Assembly (NCBI GenBank): GCA_951812625.1
Contig: CATOSP010000002.1
Location: 784,880 to 848,879, forward strand
DNA from: an uncultured Dehalococcoidia bacterium
GTDB taxonomy: Bacteria > Chloroflexota > Dehalococcoidia > Lucifugimonadales > UBA3495
Reading direction: 5' to 3'
DNA: 64,000 bases
Part shown: positions 25,628 through 34,628 of the stretch, one piece after another
How the letters are laid out: every line of letters begins with the position of its first letter
Position numbering within the stretch: the first letter of the stretch is position 1
Program-made: the position numbers and the translations under genes
The notes under the pieces: generated by a model
The model's input: only the letters and a program-made list of their open reading frames with translations
The model's database searches: none
What the model was told of the DNA's origin: nothing

Positions 25628-27097
25628 GTGCAGAGGACGCCACATGGTTCTTCCGGCCAGAGCCGGGCCAAGCAGGATGCGGACTACATTTTCCACGAAC
25701 TGACGCGGAGCATTTGCCCGGAATGCAAACGGGTGATAGACGCACAAGTCATCATCCAGGACAACAGGGTGTACATGCGGAAGCGGTGCCCAGAACATGG
25801 CTGGACCGAGGCCCTTATCAGCTCGGACGCTCAGATGTATGTCGACTCGGTGAAGTTCAATAAGCCGGGCACCATTCCGCTGGAGTTCAGCACACAGGTT
25901 GATGAGGGTTGCCCGCTGGACTGCGGCCTCTGCCCGGAACACAAGCAGCACCTCTGCCTGGCTTTGATCGAGGTCAACACCGGCTGCAACCTGAATTGCC
26001 CAGTCTGCTTCGCCAACGCGGGTCTCGGCTACAGCCTCACGCTGGACCAGGTAGAGGAGATGCTCGACCGTTTCGTGGAAATCGAGGGCGACCCCGAAGT
26101 TGTCCAGTTCAGCGGTGGCGAACCGACCATCCACCCTCAGCTTCTCGACATGGTGCAAGCGGCGCGTGACCGAGGTATCCGGCAGGTGATGGTCAATACC
26201 AACGGCGTCCGCATAGCGCGGGACGACCGGTTCCTGGAAGACTTGGCTCGGATGGAGCCAGTGGTCTATTTCCAGTTCGATGGCCTTCGCCCGGAGACTT
26301 ACAGGACTTTGCGAGGAGAGGATCTGCTGGACATCAAGCTGAAGGCGCTGGAGCGCATGGAGAAGGCCGGGCTGGACGTGGTGCTGGTAGCAGCCGTGGA
26401 GCGTGGAGTGAACCTGGACGAGGTGGGCGCCTTGGTTGAGTTCGGACTGGAGTGTCCCGGAGTGCGCGGCGTGGTGTTGCAACCAGTGACCCACGTTGGA
26501 CGGCACATCGCTTTCGACCCACTGGAGCGAGTTACAATACCCGACGTGATTCACGGGATTGTGGACCAGACCCTTGGACGTTTCGTTCTGGAGGACTTTG
26601 TCCCGGTCCCTTGCTGCTTCCCAACATGCCAGGTCAACTCGTACGTGTTCGTGGACGGGGACAACGTGGTGCCGTTACCTCGGATGCTTGATGTCGAGCA
26701 GTACCTGGACTACATCACGAACCGCGCGCTGCCCAAGCCACCCAACGCCGCCGATGTGCAGAAGGCTCTGGAGGGGCTCTGGTCGGCCTCCGCCGTGGCG
26801 GGGACCGAGTCAACTGCCGGGCAATTCCAGTGCGCCTGCGGGCCGGGGATGGACCTGGGCTACGAACTCTCACACCTGAAGGACCACGTGTTCCAAATAG
26901 CTATCAAGGACTTCTTGGATGCCTACACGTTCAACGTCAAGCAGGTGATGAAGTGCTGCGTCGGAGTTCTCGTGCCCGACGGAAGGGCGATCCCCTTCTG
27001 TGCCTACAACTCGGTGGGGTACAGGGAGCAGGTGAGGCGGCAGCTGGCGGTGGAGCAGGCAACTGCCCGTAGGACAGCCGGAAGCCGGGAGGTATGA
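25628..27097 (+). CDS. Radical SAM enzyme of the tetraether-lipid-synthase / COG1964 type
   Basis: A 489-residue protein. I choose GTG 25628 because AAGGAGG lies six bases upstream; the longer reading to 25529 adds a low-complexity N-terminus without a ribosome site. The order is a zinc-ribbon-like CPECKRV ... RCPEHGW, a second Cys group CPLDCGLCPEHKQHLC, then the CNLNCPVCF cluster motif (C-x3-C-x2-C) binding SAM and 4Fe-4S, FSGGEPTIHP, and a C-terminal Cys-rich region with CACGPG and KCCVGVLVPDG. This arrangement is that of the group containing archaeal tetraether synthase and MJ0619-type pterin methylase. The next gene overlaps it by four bases (ATGA), implying coupled expression with a methyltransferase. 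Function in bacteria is uncertain. Confidence 0.88.
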   Translation: MQRTPHGSSGQSRAKQDADYIFHELTRSICPECKRVIDAQVIIQDNRVYMRKRCPEHGWTEALISSDAQMYVDSVKFNKPGTIPLEFSTQVDEGCPLDCGLCPEHKQHLCLALIEVNTGCNLNCPVCFANAGLGYSLTLDQVEEMLDRFVEIEGDPEVVQFSGGEPTIHPQLLDMVQAARDRGIRQVMVNTNGVRIARDDRFLEDLARMEPVVYFQFDGLRPETYRTLRGEDLLDIKLKALERMEKAGLDVVLVAAVERGVNLDEVGALVEFGLECPGVRGVVLQPVTHVGRHIAFDPLERVTIPDVIHGIVDQTLGRFVLEDFVPVPCCFPTCQVNSYVFVDGDNVVPLPRMLDVEQYLDYITNRALPKPPNAADVQKALEGLWSASAVAGTESTAGQFQCACGPGMDLGYELSHLKDHVFQIAIKDFLDAYTFNVKQVMKCCVGVLVPDGRAIPFCAYNSVGYREQVRRQLAVEQATARRTAGSREV

Positions 27098-27897
27098 CTC
27101 CTGCGGACCAGGCCATAGCCAGGGCGTGCTGCGCTGACCTCTACCAGTCGGACGTGGCCCGGATGCTCTTTGGGGACTCCATTCATCCGGGCGGGCTTGC
27201 GCTGACCAACCGCATGGCGCAACTGATGGGGGTTCAACCGGGAGACTTGGTGCTGGATCTGGCCAGCGGCCCGGGCACCAGCGCACTCGCGTTGTCGCGG
27301 GTGCGCCGGTGCCGGGTGGTCGGAGTGGAGTTCGGAGCGCAGGCCACCGCCAAAGCTCGGGACCGGCTTATCATGCAGCCTGGCGGCGCGTTGGTCTCCT
27401 TCGTCCGAGGGGATGCGGAGGCCCTTCCGCTGCGCTCCGGTGCGTTTGACAGTGTGATGTGCGAGTGCTCAATGAGCCTGTTCCCAGACAAGGCCGCTGC
27501 CGCCTCCGAGGTCACAAGGGCACTGCGTCCCGGTGGTCGTTTCGGGCTGAGCGACGTATCCTTAGCGCCCGGGAGCTTGCCGGAGGAACTGAGCGGGACC
27601 CTGGGCCAGATGCTTTGCTTGGTGGACGCGCTGGATGTTAACGGGTACGTTGACCTGCTGGAGAGCGCGGGGCTGGCCTTGCTCCATCGGGAGGATGCCT
27701 CTCACGAGGTGACGAGGATCCTGGATGAAGTGGAAGCGAAACTGGGACTGTTCAGTGCCTGGTCGGTAGCCACCGGATGGGGTGACGGAGATTCTAGTAT
27801 CCTGGATCAAGCACCCGGACTGATTGCCACTGTCCGCAAACTGGTACAGGACGGAATCCTGGGTTACTGGGTCTTCGTGGCCGAAAATCCAGATTAA
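27094..27897 (+). CDS. SAM-dependent methyltransferase with N-terminal Cys pair
   Basis: A 267-residue class I methyltransferase overlapping the radical SAM gene by ATGA. DLVLDLASGPGTSALAL is the SAM-binding glycine loop, followed by VVGVEFGAQAT, GDAEALPLRSGAFDSVMCECSMSLFPD cut at the acidic and post-acidic motifs, and ALRPGGRFGLSD. The N-terminus has Cys-Cys at 12-13 and then LYQSDVARMLFGDSIHPGG, a lead segment recalling arsenite/heavy-metal methylases but without their full Cys set. Substrate unknown; translational coupling suggests it acts in the same pathway as the radical SAM enzyme. A soluble protein. Confidence 0.85.
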   Translation: MTPADQAIARACCADLYQSDVARMLFGDSIHPGGLALTNRMAQLMGVQPGDLVLDLASGPGTSALALSRVRRCRVVGVEFGAQATAKARDRLIMQPGGALVSFVRGDAEALPLRSGAFDSVMCECSMSLFPDKAAAASEVTRALRPGGRFGLSDVSLAPGSLPEELSGTLGQMLCLVDALDVNGYVDLLESAGLALLHREDASHEVTRILDEVEAKLGLFSAWSVATGWGDGDSSILDQAPGLIATVRKLVQDGILGYWVFVAENPD

Positions 27898-27936
27898 GCG
27901 AGACTGATAGAGCGGCGACAATCGAGAGTCCCGGAG

Positions 27937-28551
27937 TTACTTGCTGGCACCCCAACGATCGTAGAACGTAACCTCGTGGACAGGCGCTCTCCTCGTGGGC
28001 CCGTACCTGGCACCGTCGGCAGGGAATCCGACGGGGAGTAGAGCGGCAGTCTCCACATTCTCCGGGATGCCGAGCAGTCCCTTGATTTCGTCCTCATATC
28101 TCTTGTGCAGGGATGTGATTACGCTTCCCAGACCAAGTCCCCGGGCAGCGAGCAGCAGGTTCTGGACCGCTGGGTAGATGGATCCGCCACGACTCATAGT
28201 GCTCGGCGCGCCGTCGTGCTCGATGCAGGCCAGGATGAGTACGGGGACGTCGCGGAGGTGTTCCGCCATGTAGTCGGATGCGGCGCGTCGACCGGCCGGG
28301 ATATTTGATGGGGGAGCACCAGTACCGTAACGGGATGACCGCGCCTGGTTGTAATATTCGCCGATCTTCCGCTTCAGCTCATAGTCCCGGATAACCATGA
28401 ACCGCCAGGACTGACGGTTACTGCCGCTAGGGGCCTTAGTAGCGGCTTCGATCAGCTTGCGTACCATTTCGTCGGGAACCGGGTCGGGCTTGAATTCCCT
28501 GATCGCTCTCTGAGTGTAGATAGCCTCGAACAGTCCGATTTCTTCGGGCAT
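27937..28551 (-). CDS. Nitroreductase family protein
   Basis: A 204-residue FMN-dependent NAD(P)H oxidoreductase. ATG 28551 is chosen because AAGGAG lies seven bases upstream; 18 extra in-frame codons have no support. AIYTQRAIREFKPDPVP, then AATKAPSGSNRQSWRFMVI and AVQNLLLAARGLGLGSVIT are family signatures for FMN binding and the dimer core. The closing PVGFPADGARYGPTRR fits. Substrates are often nitroaromatics, quinones or flavins, and some members cleave the cobalamin lower-ligand precursor. The gene converges on the methyltransferase gene with 39 bases between. Upstream, 28552-29080 is gene-free apart from repeat-like words at 28693-28740. Confidence 0.88.
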   Translation of the reverse strand: MPEEIGLFEAIYTQRAIREFKPDPVPDEMVRKLIEAATKAPSGSNRQSWRFMVIRDYELKRKIGEYYNQARSSRYGTGAPPSNIPAGRRAASDYMAEHLRDVPVLILACIEHDGAPSTMSRGGSIYPAVQNLLLAARGLGLGSVITSLHKRYEDEIKGLLGIPENVETAALLPVGFPADGARYGPTRRAPVHEVTFYDRWGASK

Positions 28552-29081
28552 TCCATTGCTCCTTGATTTCTTCGAGTGGTGCGCCGGACGCATGGTGCGA
28601 CCCACCGGATTTTACACTGACAGGACGGACGACGCACGGTGTGTGATCTCCAGGCGGTCTTCTATTCCAAGTGGTGTGGCTCATCGGCGGGGAAATGCCA
28701 TTTTCTTGGAGATTTGTGGACATTTCCGGCCATTTTGCCCATTGGCCTAATTGGGCAGGCCCTAAGCAGCGACGTTGGCCCACTCTTTCTATGGCCGTTC
28801 TTCAACCTCGTAGTCATGTTCTGCATTTCTGGGGACGTGGCGGTTCATGGTCTCCCAAGCACAGGGGATGAGAGCGAGTAGAATGTCCCTGGGCTGGGGG
28901 TGGGCGTCCTTTTCGCGGAACCGGTTTAGTCACTTGTCCAGACCCACAAATGTCTGGAGGCGGAACCAGACCTTGACTAGTTTCTTAGTGGATATATGGG
29001 TGTCGGGCTGGGGTTTGTGTCCGAGGTAGGGGGATTGGCGGGAAGTATTTCAGATTGTCGGCCATTGCTCTGCCACTACCC

Positions 29082-30316
29082 TAGTAGTACGAAATCTTTG
29101 TAATGATGGCTGGTAAGATGTAAAGGGCAAGCAGCCAAGGGAAGAAGGTCAGGAAGTGGAGGTGGATGTGATGGCGAAGAAATATCGTGTGGGACTGACG
29201 GAGGAGGAACAGGAAGAGCTGAAGGCGATGGTGTCCAAGGGGCGGGCGGCGGCCTATAAGCAGACTCACGCCCGCATTCTGCTGCTTTGCGATGAGAACC
29301 AGGCTGACGGCCCAATGATGGACCAGGAGATAGCCCGGGCCCTGAAGGTAGGAACGGCCACGGTGGAACGGGTGCGCCGCCGTTGCGTGGAGGAGAGTGT
29401 GGAGGCCGCCTTGGGCCGCAAACAGCAACTCAACCGCCGCCGGAAAAAGCTGGACGGTCAGGGTGAAGCGCATCTGGTGGCCATGGCCTGCTCCCAGCCC
29501 CCGGAGGGACGGGTCAGTTGGACCCTGCGAATGCTGGCGGACGGATTGATGGAGCGGGAGATAGTGGACACCATCAGCACGGAGACAGTGCGCCGGACGC
29601 TGAAAAAAACGAACTGAAGTCTTGGTTGAAAGAGTGCTGGTGCCTGCCGCCCCAAGGCAGCGCCGACTTCGTGTGCGCCATGGAGGACGTGCTGGAAGTT
29701 TATCACCGCTCTTACGGAGAGAATGAGGTGCTGGTGTGTCTGGACGAGACCAGCAAGCAACTGGTGCAGGAGACCCGCCAGCCCCGCCCGGCGCGACCGG
29801 GAGCGGTCATGGCTTACGATTACGAATACCAGCGCAACGGGGTGCGCAACCTGTTCATGCTGTTTGCGCCCTTGGAGGGATGGCGCCGGGTGGAAGTCAC
29901 GGAGCGGCGCACCAAGGTTGACTGGGCGCGGGTGGTACGGAAACTGGTGGACGAGGACTACGCCGACCGTGAGCGGATAGTGCTGGTGATGGACAACTTG
30001 AACACCCATCATCCCGCATCTTTGTACGAGGCACTCGAGCCTGCGGAGGCCCGGCGCATTGCCGGGCGGCTGGAGATACACTACACGCCGAAGCACGGGA
30101 GTTGGCTCAATATAGCCGAGATAGAGTTGGGGGTGCTGGCGCGGCAGTGTCTGGACCGCCGGATTCCCAGTCAGGAAATCCTCGAGCAGGAAACAAGCGC
30201 ATGGCAGGAGAAACGGAACGGGGAGGGGATTCGGGTGGACTGGCGTTTCACTACCGAGGACGCACGGGTCAAGCTCAAGTGCCTCTACCCATCAATACAA
30301 CAGTGATCGACTACTA
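29082..30316 (+). mobile_element. IS630-family insertion sequence
   Basis: The element carries one transposase. Its ends are short inverted repeats: CTAGTAGTACGA at 29081-29092 and, reverse-complemented, CTAGTAGTCGA at 30317-30307, identical except for one extra A. IS630 elements duplicate a TA; here TA lies at 29082-29083 and 30315-30316 just outside GTAGT...ACTAC, so the element proper is 29084-30314. Intact ends and a complete reading frame indicate a recent, possibly active copy. It seems inserted in a copy of the dispersed repeat (blocks at 28693-28740 and 30371-30595). Confidence 0.82.
29171..30306 (+). CDS. IS630-family transposase, two frames joined by -1 frameshift
   Basis: The start ATG 29171 has GGAGGT seven bases upstream. 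Frame one runs to TGA at 29615-29617. A run of seven A residues (about 29604-29610) lies just before this stop; a -1 slip there continues as KKNELKSWLKE in the second frame, giving one protein of about 378 residues. The first part holds a helix-turn-helix (DQEIARALKVGTATVERVRR). The second part is the DDE integrase: Asp in VCLDETSKQL, Asp in LVMDNLNTHH and Glu in SWLNIAEIELG. The KNELK junction is typical of this group, so slippage is more likely than mutation. The stretch between the parts loses no residues. Confidence 0.85.
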
Positions 30317-30361
30317 GCCTTTCTGCCAATCTTTCCATGTCCTCTCACTGTTGAGCGTGGA

Positions 30362-30600
30362 CCGGGAGAAAAATTTATCTTCCCGCTCATTCCCGCTCAC
30401 TTTTGCGAAATCCGTCGTATTCTAGACTGCGCTCCGAAGGACGGTCACCGTCATTCCCACTTTCGCGGGGATGACGGTGGAGTGCTGGTGGAATTGGTGG
30501 GGCTGGGGCGCGGTGGCACCCGACCGGGACGGACACCGCCGCGTACAAGATATGATAGGGAATGGGAGCCGGGGTTGGAAAGGGGCAAGTGTCAGCAATG
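30362..30600 (-). repeat. Dispersed intergenic repeat, copy C, with dRS3-like hairpin (stretch 30318-30817)
   Basis: On the minus strand, 30595-30547 reads CTGACACTTGCCCCTTTCC to a TATCATATC, matching copies A and B. 30414-30371 reads CGCAAAAGTGAGCGGGAATG and GAGCGGGAAG, matching block 2 of copy A. Between them (30446-30479) is a 13-bp palindrome of the common CGTCATTCCC-n8-GGGATGACG type, comparable with dRS3-like elements. No gene is seen from 30318 to 30817 beyond these, apart from the leader of the next gene. Confidence 0.55.
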
Positions 30601-30817
30601 TGGGATCGGGAAGCGATCCGGGTATGAAACCGATCTAACGGAGGGAGGCGGGATCCACGTCGCAACATTGCCGGTTTCTCCTACATGCCAGCATGATTAG
30701 TGCGGACTGGTTGGGATACTGGTAGTCCAATCGCGTGTCTGAGACGTAGTAGAATATGTACCTAGGCTAAGAGTTACCAGATTCCCCACAGAATCCCACG
30801 AATGGGGGTGGTCGGAC

Positions 30818-32488
30818 ATGGCGGAGCAATCGTTGGAGACCCGGAGGCGCGCCTCCGGATTCTGGAATTCGAGCATAGTCAAAGGCTCGGTAATCGGCGG
30901 GGTTCTCACCGCACCATTGATCGGGCTGATGTATCTAATGGACAAGCTGGCAGGGCTACCATTCGTGCCGTTCATGCTGTTCGACTGGATCACACGCGTA
31001 TTGCCGGGCGGGCTGGTGACCTTCGGAATCGACACGATGATCGACGCGATGCTCATTGCAGGGATGAGCGTGGCGGCTGCCGCCAAGACTTCCGAGCAAG
31101 TCGCGGCGGTGTTGCTCGTGTTCATCATGGGTGTCGTGTTGGGAGCCCTGTACTTCCTGGTCATGCGCAAACTCAATGCAGCGCCGCACCCAGCGACAGG
31201 GATTGTGCTGGGTGCGATTTTCGGTGTTCCCATGATTGCGGTCAGCCTGCCGATGGAGCAGTCGGGCACCAGCCCAATGTTCACTGTCATCGGTCTCGGC
31301 ATCATGTTCCTGGGGTGGGGTTGGGCTTTCGCCCCAGTCTGCCGGAGGCTGGTGTATGAGGGATCGGGCATTGAAACGGAGGATGAAATCCGCTGGGCAC
31401 GCAGTATCAACCGGCGTCAATTCCTGGTTCGGCTAGGGGTGTCGGCGGCGACCATAACAGTGATCAGTGGGGGTGTCGGGTCTGTTCTTGCCCAGCGGGA
31501 GCGAAGGCTGCTGGATGAAGCGGTGACGGCCGCCGGGGAGGAACCAGCGCAGGCAACCACCAGACAACTGCCCAATGACGGTGATCCGGTGGTCCCTGCG
31601 CGGGGAACCCGGCCCGAATACACGCCTTTAGAAGACCACTACAAGGTCTTCATACGCAGTGAACCGACCAACATCGACATAAGCACCTGGACCCTGCCCA
31701 TCATCGGGATGGTGGAGAACCCGATGGTGCTGACCCTTGACGATATTCGCAACAACTATGAGCCGCAGAGCGAGTACGTGACCCTGTCCTGCATCTCTAA
31801 CCGCGTCGGCGGCGACCTGATCAGCACCACCTGGTGGACCGGCGTCAGCCTGCAGAAGATCATTGACGACCTCAAACCACAGCCCGAGGCACGATACCTG
31901 AACATCACCTCCGGGGACGGGTTCCACGAGACAGTGGACCTGGACATGATCGCCTCGGACGAGCGCATCATGCTGTGCTACGAATGGGACGGGAAGCCGC
32001 TGCCGTTCGACCACGGTTTCCCGTTGAGGATATGGTTGCCGGACCGGTACGGAATGAAGCAGCCGAAGTGGATTACGGGGATGGAGGTCACGTCGGAGTA
32101 CAATCCGGGTTACTGGGTAGGGCGAGGATGGGACGAGGTTGCGAGGGTGAAGGCAACATCGGTAATTGACACGGTGGCTGTCAAGGACCTGGCAGTGGTC
32201 GATGGACAGGGGTTCGTGCCGGTTGGCGGGATTGCCTACGGAGGAGCCAGGGGCATCTCCGGGGTGGAAGTGCGGGTGGATGAGGGCCCTTGGGAGGAGG
32301 CACAATTGCGGTCTCCTTTGTCCGATACCACCTGGATCTTGTGGCGCTACGAATGGCCTTTCCAGGAGGGTGAGCACACCTTTGAGGTCAGGTGCGCCGA
32401 GGCCGACGGAACACCGCAAATCGAGGAAAGAAAGGGAAATCGCCCTGACGGCGCCTCGGGAATCCACTCCCGCAGGACTAGGATTTAG
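30818..32488 (+). CDS. Membrane-anchored sulfite-oxidase-like molybdopterin oxidoreductase
   Basis: A 556-residue two-part protein with GGGGGTGG upstream. Residues about 20-175 hold some five membrane helices of an unassigned integral-membrane domain (LTAPLIGLMYLMDKLAG, VAAVLLVFIMGVVLGALYFL and others). A twin-arginine-like NRRQFLVRLGVSAA at about 198-212 precedes another hydrophobic stretch, which would place the C-terminal part outside. From about 270 it is a molybdopterin domain: VTLSCISNRVGG with Cys325 as likely Mo ligand, then GFPLRIWLPDRYGMKQPKWITGMEV, and a dimerisation-like domain ending the protein (GVEVRVDEGPWEEA). Related bacterial proteins act as sulfite or nitrate-type oxidases with unknown electron partners. 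Confidence 0.88.
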   Translation: MAEQSLETRRRASGFWNSSIVKGSVIGGVLTAPLIGLMYLMDKLAGLPFVPFMLFDWITRVLPGGLVTFGIDTMIDAMLIAGMSVAAAAKTSEQVAAVLLVFIMGVVLGALYFLVMRKLNAAPHPATGIVLGAIFGVPMIAVSLPMEQSGTSPMFTVIGLGIMFLGWGWAFAPVCRRLVYEGSGIETEDEIRWARSINRRQFLVRLGVSAATITVISGGVGSVLAQRERRLLDEAVTAAGEEPAQATTRQLPNDGDPVVPARGTRPEYTPLEDHYKVFIRSEPTNIDISTWTLPIIGMVENPMVLTLDDIRNNYEPQSEYVTLSCISNRVGGDLISTTWWTGVSLQKIIDDLKPQPEARYLNITSGDGFHETVDLDMIASDERIMLCYEWDGKPLPFDHGFPLRIWLPDRYGMKQPKWITGMEVTSEYNPGYWVGRGWDEVARVKATSVIDTVAVKDLAVVDGQGFVPVGGIAYGGARGISGVEVRVDEGPWEEAQLRSPLSDTTWILWRYEWPFQEGEHTFEVRCAEADGTPQIEERKGNRPDGASGIHSRRTRI

Positions 32489-32553
32489 ACCTGCGCAGTG
32501 TCCGGCCCATTCATCAAGCATGAGGCTGTGGGTAGACCGGATGACCCGGGCCC

Positions 32554-32601
32554 GGGAGCACCCCGCAATCCCCACATAGACGGGGATTGCGGGGTGTTCC
32601 C
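32554..32601. terminator. Strong hairpin terminator
   Basis: A 20-bp nearly perfect inverted repeat (32554-32573 and 32582-32601, one mismatch-type G-T pair) around an eight-base loop, 66 bases after the stop of the oxidoreductase gene. It lacks a long U-tract but is the strongest hairpin in this gap. Confidence 0.75.
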
Positions 32602-32769
32602 GTGGATAACTCTCCGACACAGTTCTTTAGAACCGCCCAACCACAGGCCGTCAACCCCGGGACACAGCCTATTCAACCGGAAAGAAAGTTATTGTATTAT
32701 GGACTGGTATCATCTCCTTCGGTCAATATTGGGTTACCAGCCTGATACTACTCTGGTGGATGACTGCAC

Positions 32770-33459
32770 GTGCCCATAGATTTGGTTCTGGTACAAAAAA
32801 TCCTAGCCGCTGTATTCGTCGGCTATCTCCTAGGGTCCATTCCCTGCGCCCACATCGTTGCGCGGCTGCGCGGCAGGGACATATTCGCAACTGGCAGTAC
32901 GCTCGCGGGTACAGCCAATGTTTACTGGAACGTAGGACGCAGGTCGGGGGCATTGGTATTTGCTGGAGATGTGGCCAAGGGTGCTGCGGCCGTCATGGTC
33001 GCTAGGTTGCTGGAAGTGCCCGAACACCTGGTCCTCGTTGTGGCCGGAGCAGCGATACTTGGGCATTGGAAGTCCATCTTCGCCAGGTTCCGCGGCGGCG
33101 ACGGCATGGTGACCCTCATGGGTTTGACCATCGCCATGATGGAGCCGAGGCTTGCGCTAGTTGGGGTTGTAACCGGCCTGATATTTGTCGCTCTACTGTG
33201 GCGCACTACTTACCGGTCGGCGTGGGGGATCGTGGCGTGTTTCACGATCATGCTGGTGCTCAGTTTCTCCTACCAGATGGAGCGTGGGGTGGTGCTTGGG
33301 TTGACATTCCTGGCCGCGATGGTGGTTTTGCGGAGCACGTTGACCCAGTGGCGCCGGGGGGCGGCCAACGAAGGCGTCAAGGGCCTTGACGCCAATGACG
33401 ACCTGGATCTGGATGACGATCTGGACGGAGACGCCGATTTCGCTCCGAGGAACGGCTAA
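32770..33459 (+). CDS. Divergent PlsY-family (DUF205) acyltransferase-like membrane protein
   Basis: A 229-residue membrane protein starting at GTG 32770. It resembles PlsY, which transfers acyl groups from acyl-phosphate to glycerol-3-phosphate: VGYLLGSIPCAHIVAR, ILGHWKSIFARFRGGDGMV and about five helices. The conserved GSGNxGATN motif reads GSTLAGTAN, and the FKGGKG motif reads FRGGDG, replacing catalytic-loop residues. A canonical paralogue lies at 37446-38126, so this copy may have another substrate or be inactive. The C-terminal tail is strongly acidic (DLDLDDDLDGDAD), not usual in PlsY. Its stop overlaps the convergent TPR gene stop by four bases. Confidence 0.75.
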   Translation: MPIDLVLVQKILAAVFVGYLLGSIPCAHIVARLRGRDIFATGSTLAGTANVYWNVGRRSGALVFAGDVAKGAAAVMVARLLEVPEHLVLVVAGAAILGHWKSIFARFRGGDGMVTLMGLTIAMMEPRLALVGVVTGLIFVALLWRTTYRSAWGIVACFTIMLVLSFSYQMERGVVLGLTFLAAMVVLRSTLTQWRRGAANEGVKGLDANDDLDLDDDLDGDADFAPRNG

Positions 33460-34628
33460 CCACCCGGACAGTCCGGATCCTGTGTCTCCTTGAGCCGCCT
33501 CAACTCAAGGACCCAGCCCAAATCATCGTCGTCGGAAGCTTCCGCCCTCAAGTCAGGTACAAGGGCCATAGCCCGCTCCAGGTGGGACACACAGTTGTCC
33601 ACATCTCCACGGTTTGCGTAGAGCCTTGCCGCGTTGTAATGGGCGGCGGCGAAGTCCGGGACTGCCTCCAGGGCAACGAGGTAATCCGCCAGCGCCTTTT
33701 CCCGGTCCCCCATGGCTTCAAAGGCTGCGCCCCGGTTGCTCAATGACTCGGCGAAGTCCGGCCTCAGTTCGACCGCACGTCCATAGTCAGCTACTGCTTG
33801 CTCGTAATCTCCCACAGCGTCGAAGGCTAGGCCTCTGTTGTTCAGCGCCTCCGCATCTTCGGGGTCAAGTTCGAGTACCTGGGAGTAGTCGGCGATGGCG
33901 GAATCTAGACGCTCAAGGTAATAGTGAGTCCTAGCTCGGTTGAAGTAGGCGTCGGCGTTGGCCGGGTTGTGCTCGATGGCGGTGCTGTAGTCTTCGATAG
34001 CCTCTTGGTGCTGCCCTAGTTCGTCCAGCGACGTGCCCCGGTTGAGGTAGGCGTTGGACAGGTCTGGGCGCAGTTCGATGGCCCGGTCGAATGCTCCTAC
34101 CGCCTCCCTGTGCCGGTCCAGCCGTGCCAGGACCACTCCGTAGTTATACACCGCTTGCAGGTAGTCTGGCCTGATCTCCAGCGCACTCTTGTAGTCCGCA
34201 ACTGCCTTGTCCCGCTGTCTGAGGTCATCGTGGGCGTTGCCTCGCTGGTAGTACGCCTCGGCCAACTTGGGATCGCGCCTCAGGACGGCGGTCAGTTCAG
34301 TTACTGCCTCTGAGGGTTGACCGAGCCTGAGATGGGCCAGTCCCAAGTTGAAGCGCGCGTCGGTGTAGTCTGGGTCGTCCCGGAGGACTTGCCTGAAGGC
34401 TTCGAGGGCATCCGCGTACCTGCCCACTGCGAAGCAGCCGTTGCCATAAAGGACGCCATCCTCACCACAGGTGGTGGCGACCTGATCCAGAGCTTGCTCC
34501 ACTTCCTGGCGGGAACATCCAGTAAGGCGGCCACCCCTGGCCCGTGGGGTAAGCCGGGACACACCGATGGCGTGTTCTTCCAGCAACTTTGCCAGCTTGA
34601 CCAACGGTGGACTGTCTGGTTGAGTCAA
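33456..34628 (-). CDS. TPR-repeat protein
   Basis: A 390-residue protein built of about nine to ten tetratricopeptide repeats, from about residue 65 to 365, each of the pattern A-x-x-x-Y-x-x-x-L-x-x-P (for example AVADYGRAVELRPDFAESLSN and AIEDYSTAIEHNPANADAYFN, each within a single 34-residue unit). The first 60 residues are less regular, with GGRLTGCSRQEVEQALDQV. There is no signal peptide, so it probably acts in the cytoplasm as a protein-interaction scaffold. It starts at TTG 34628 with a weak ribosome site. No partner is indicated by neighbours. Confidence 0.85.
   Translation of the reverse strand: MTQPDSPPLVKLAKLLEEHAIGVSRLTPRARGGRLTGCSRQEVEQALDQVATTCGEDGVLYGNGCFAVGRYADALEAFRQVLRDDPDYTDARFNLGLAHLRLGQPSEAVTELTAVLRRDPKLAEAYYQRGNAHDDLRQRDKAVADYKSALEIRPDYLQAVYNYGVVLARLDRHREAVGAFDRAIELRPDLSNAYLNRGTSLDELGQHQEAIEDYSTAIEHNPANADAYFNRARTHYYLERLDSAIADYSQVLELDPEDAEALNNRGLAFDAVGDYEQAVADYGRAVELRPDFAESLSNRGAAFEAMGDREKALADYLVALEAVPDFAAAHYNAARLYANRGDVDNCVSHLERAMALVPDLRAEASDDDDLGWVLELRRLKETQDPDCPGG

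Noticed and set aside
29156-30306. Broken IS630 transposase pseudogene
   Set aside because: The A7 run and the intact -1 frame with all DDE residues argue for programmed slippage; the ends are also intact.
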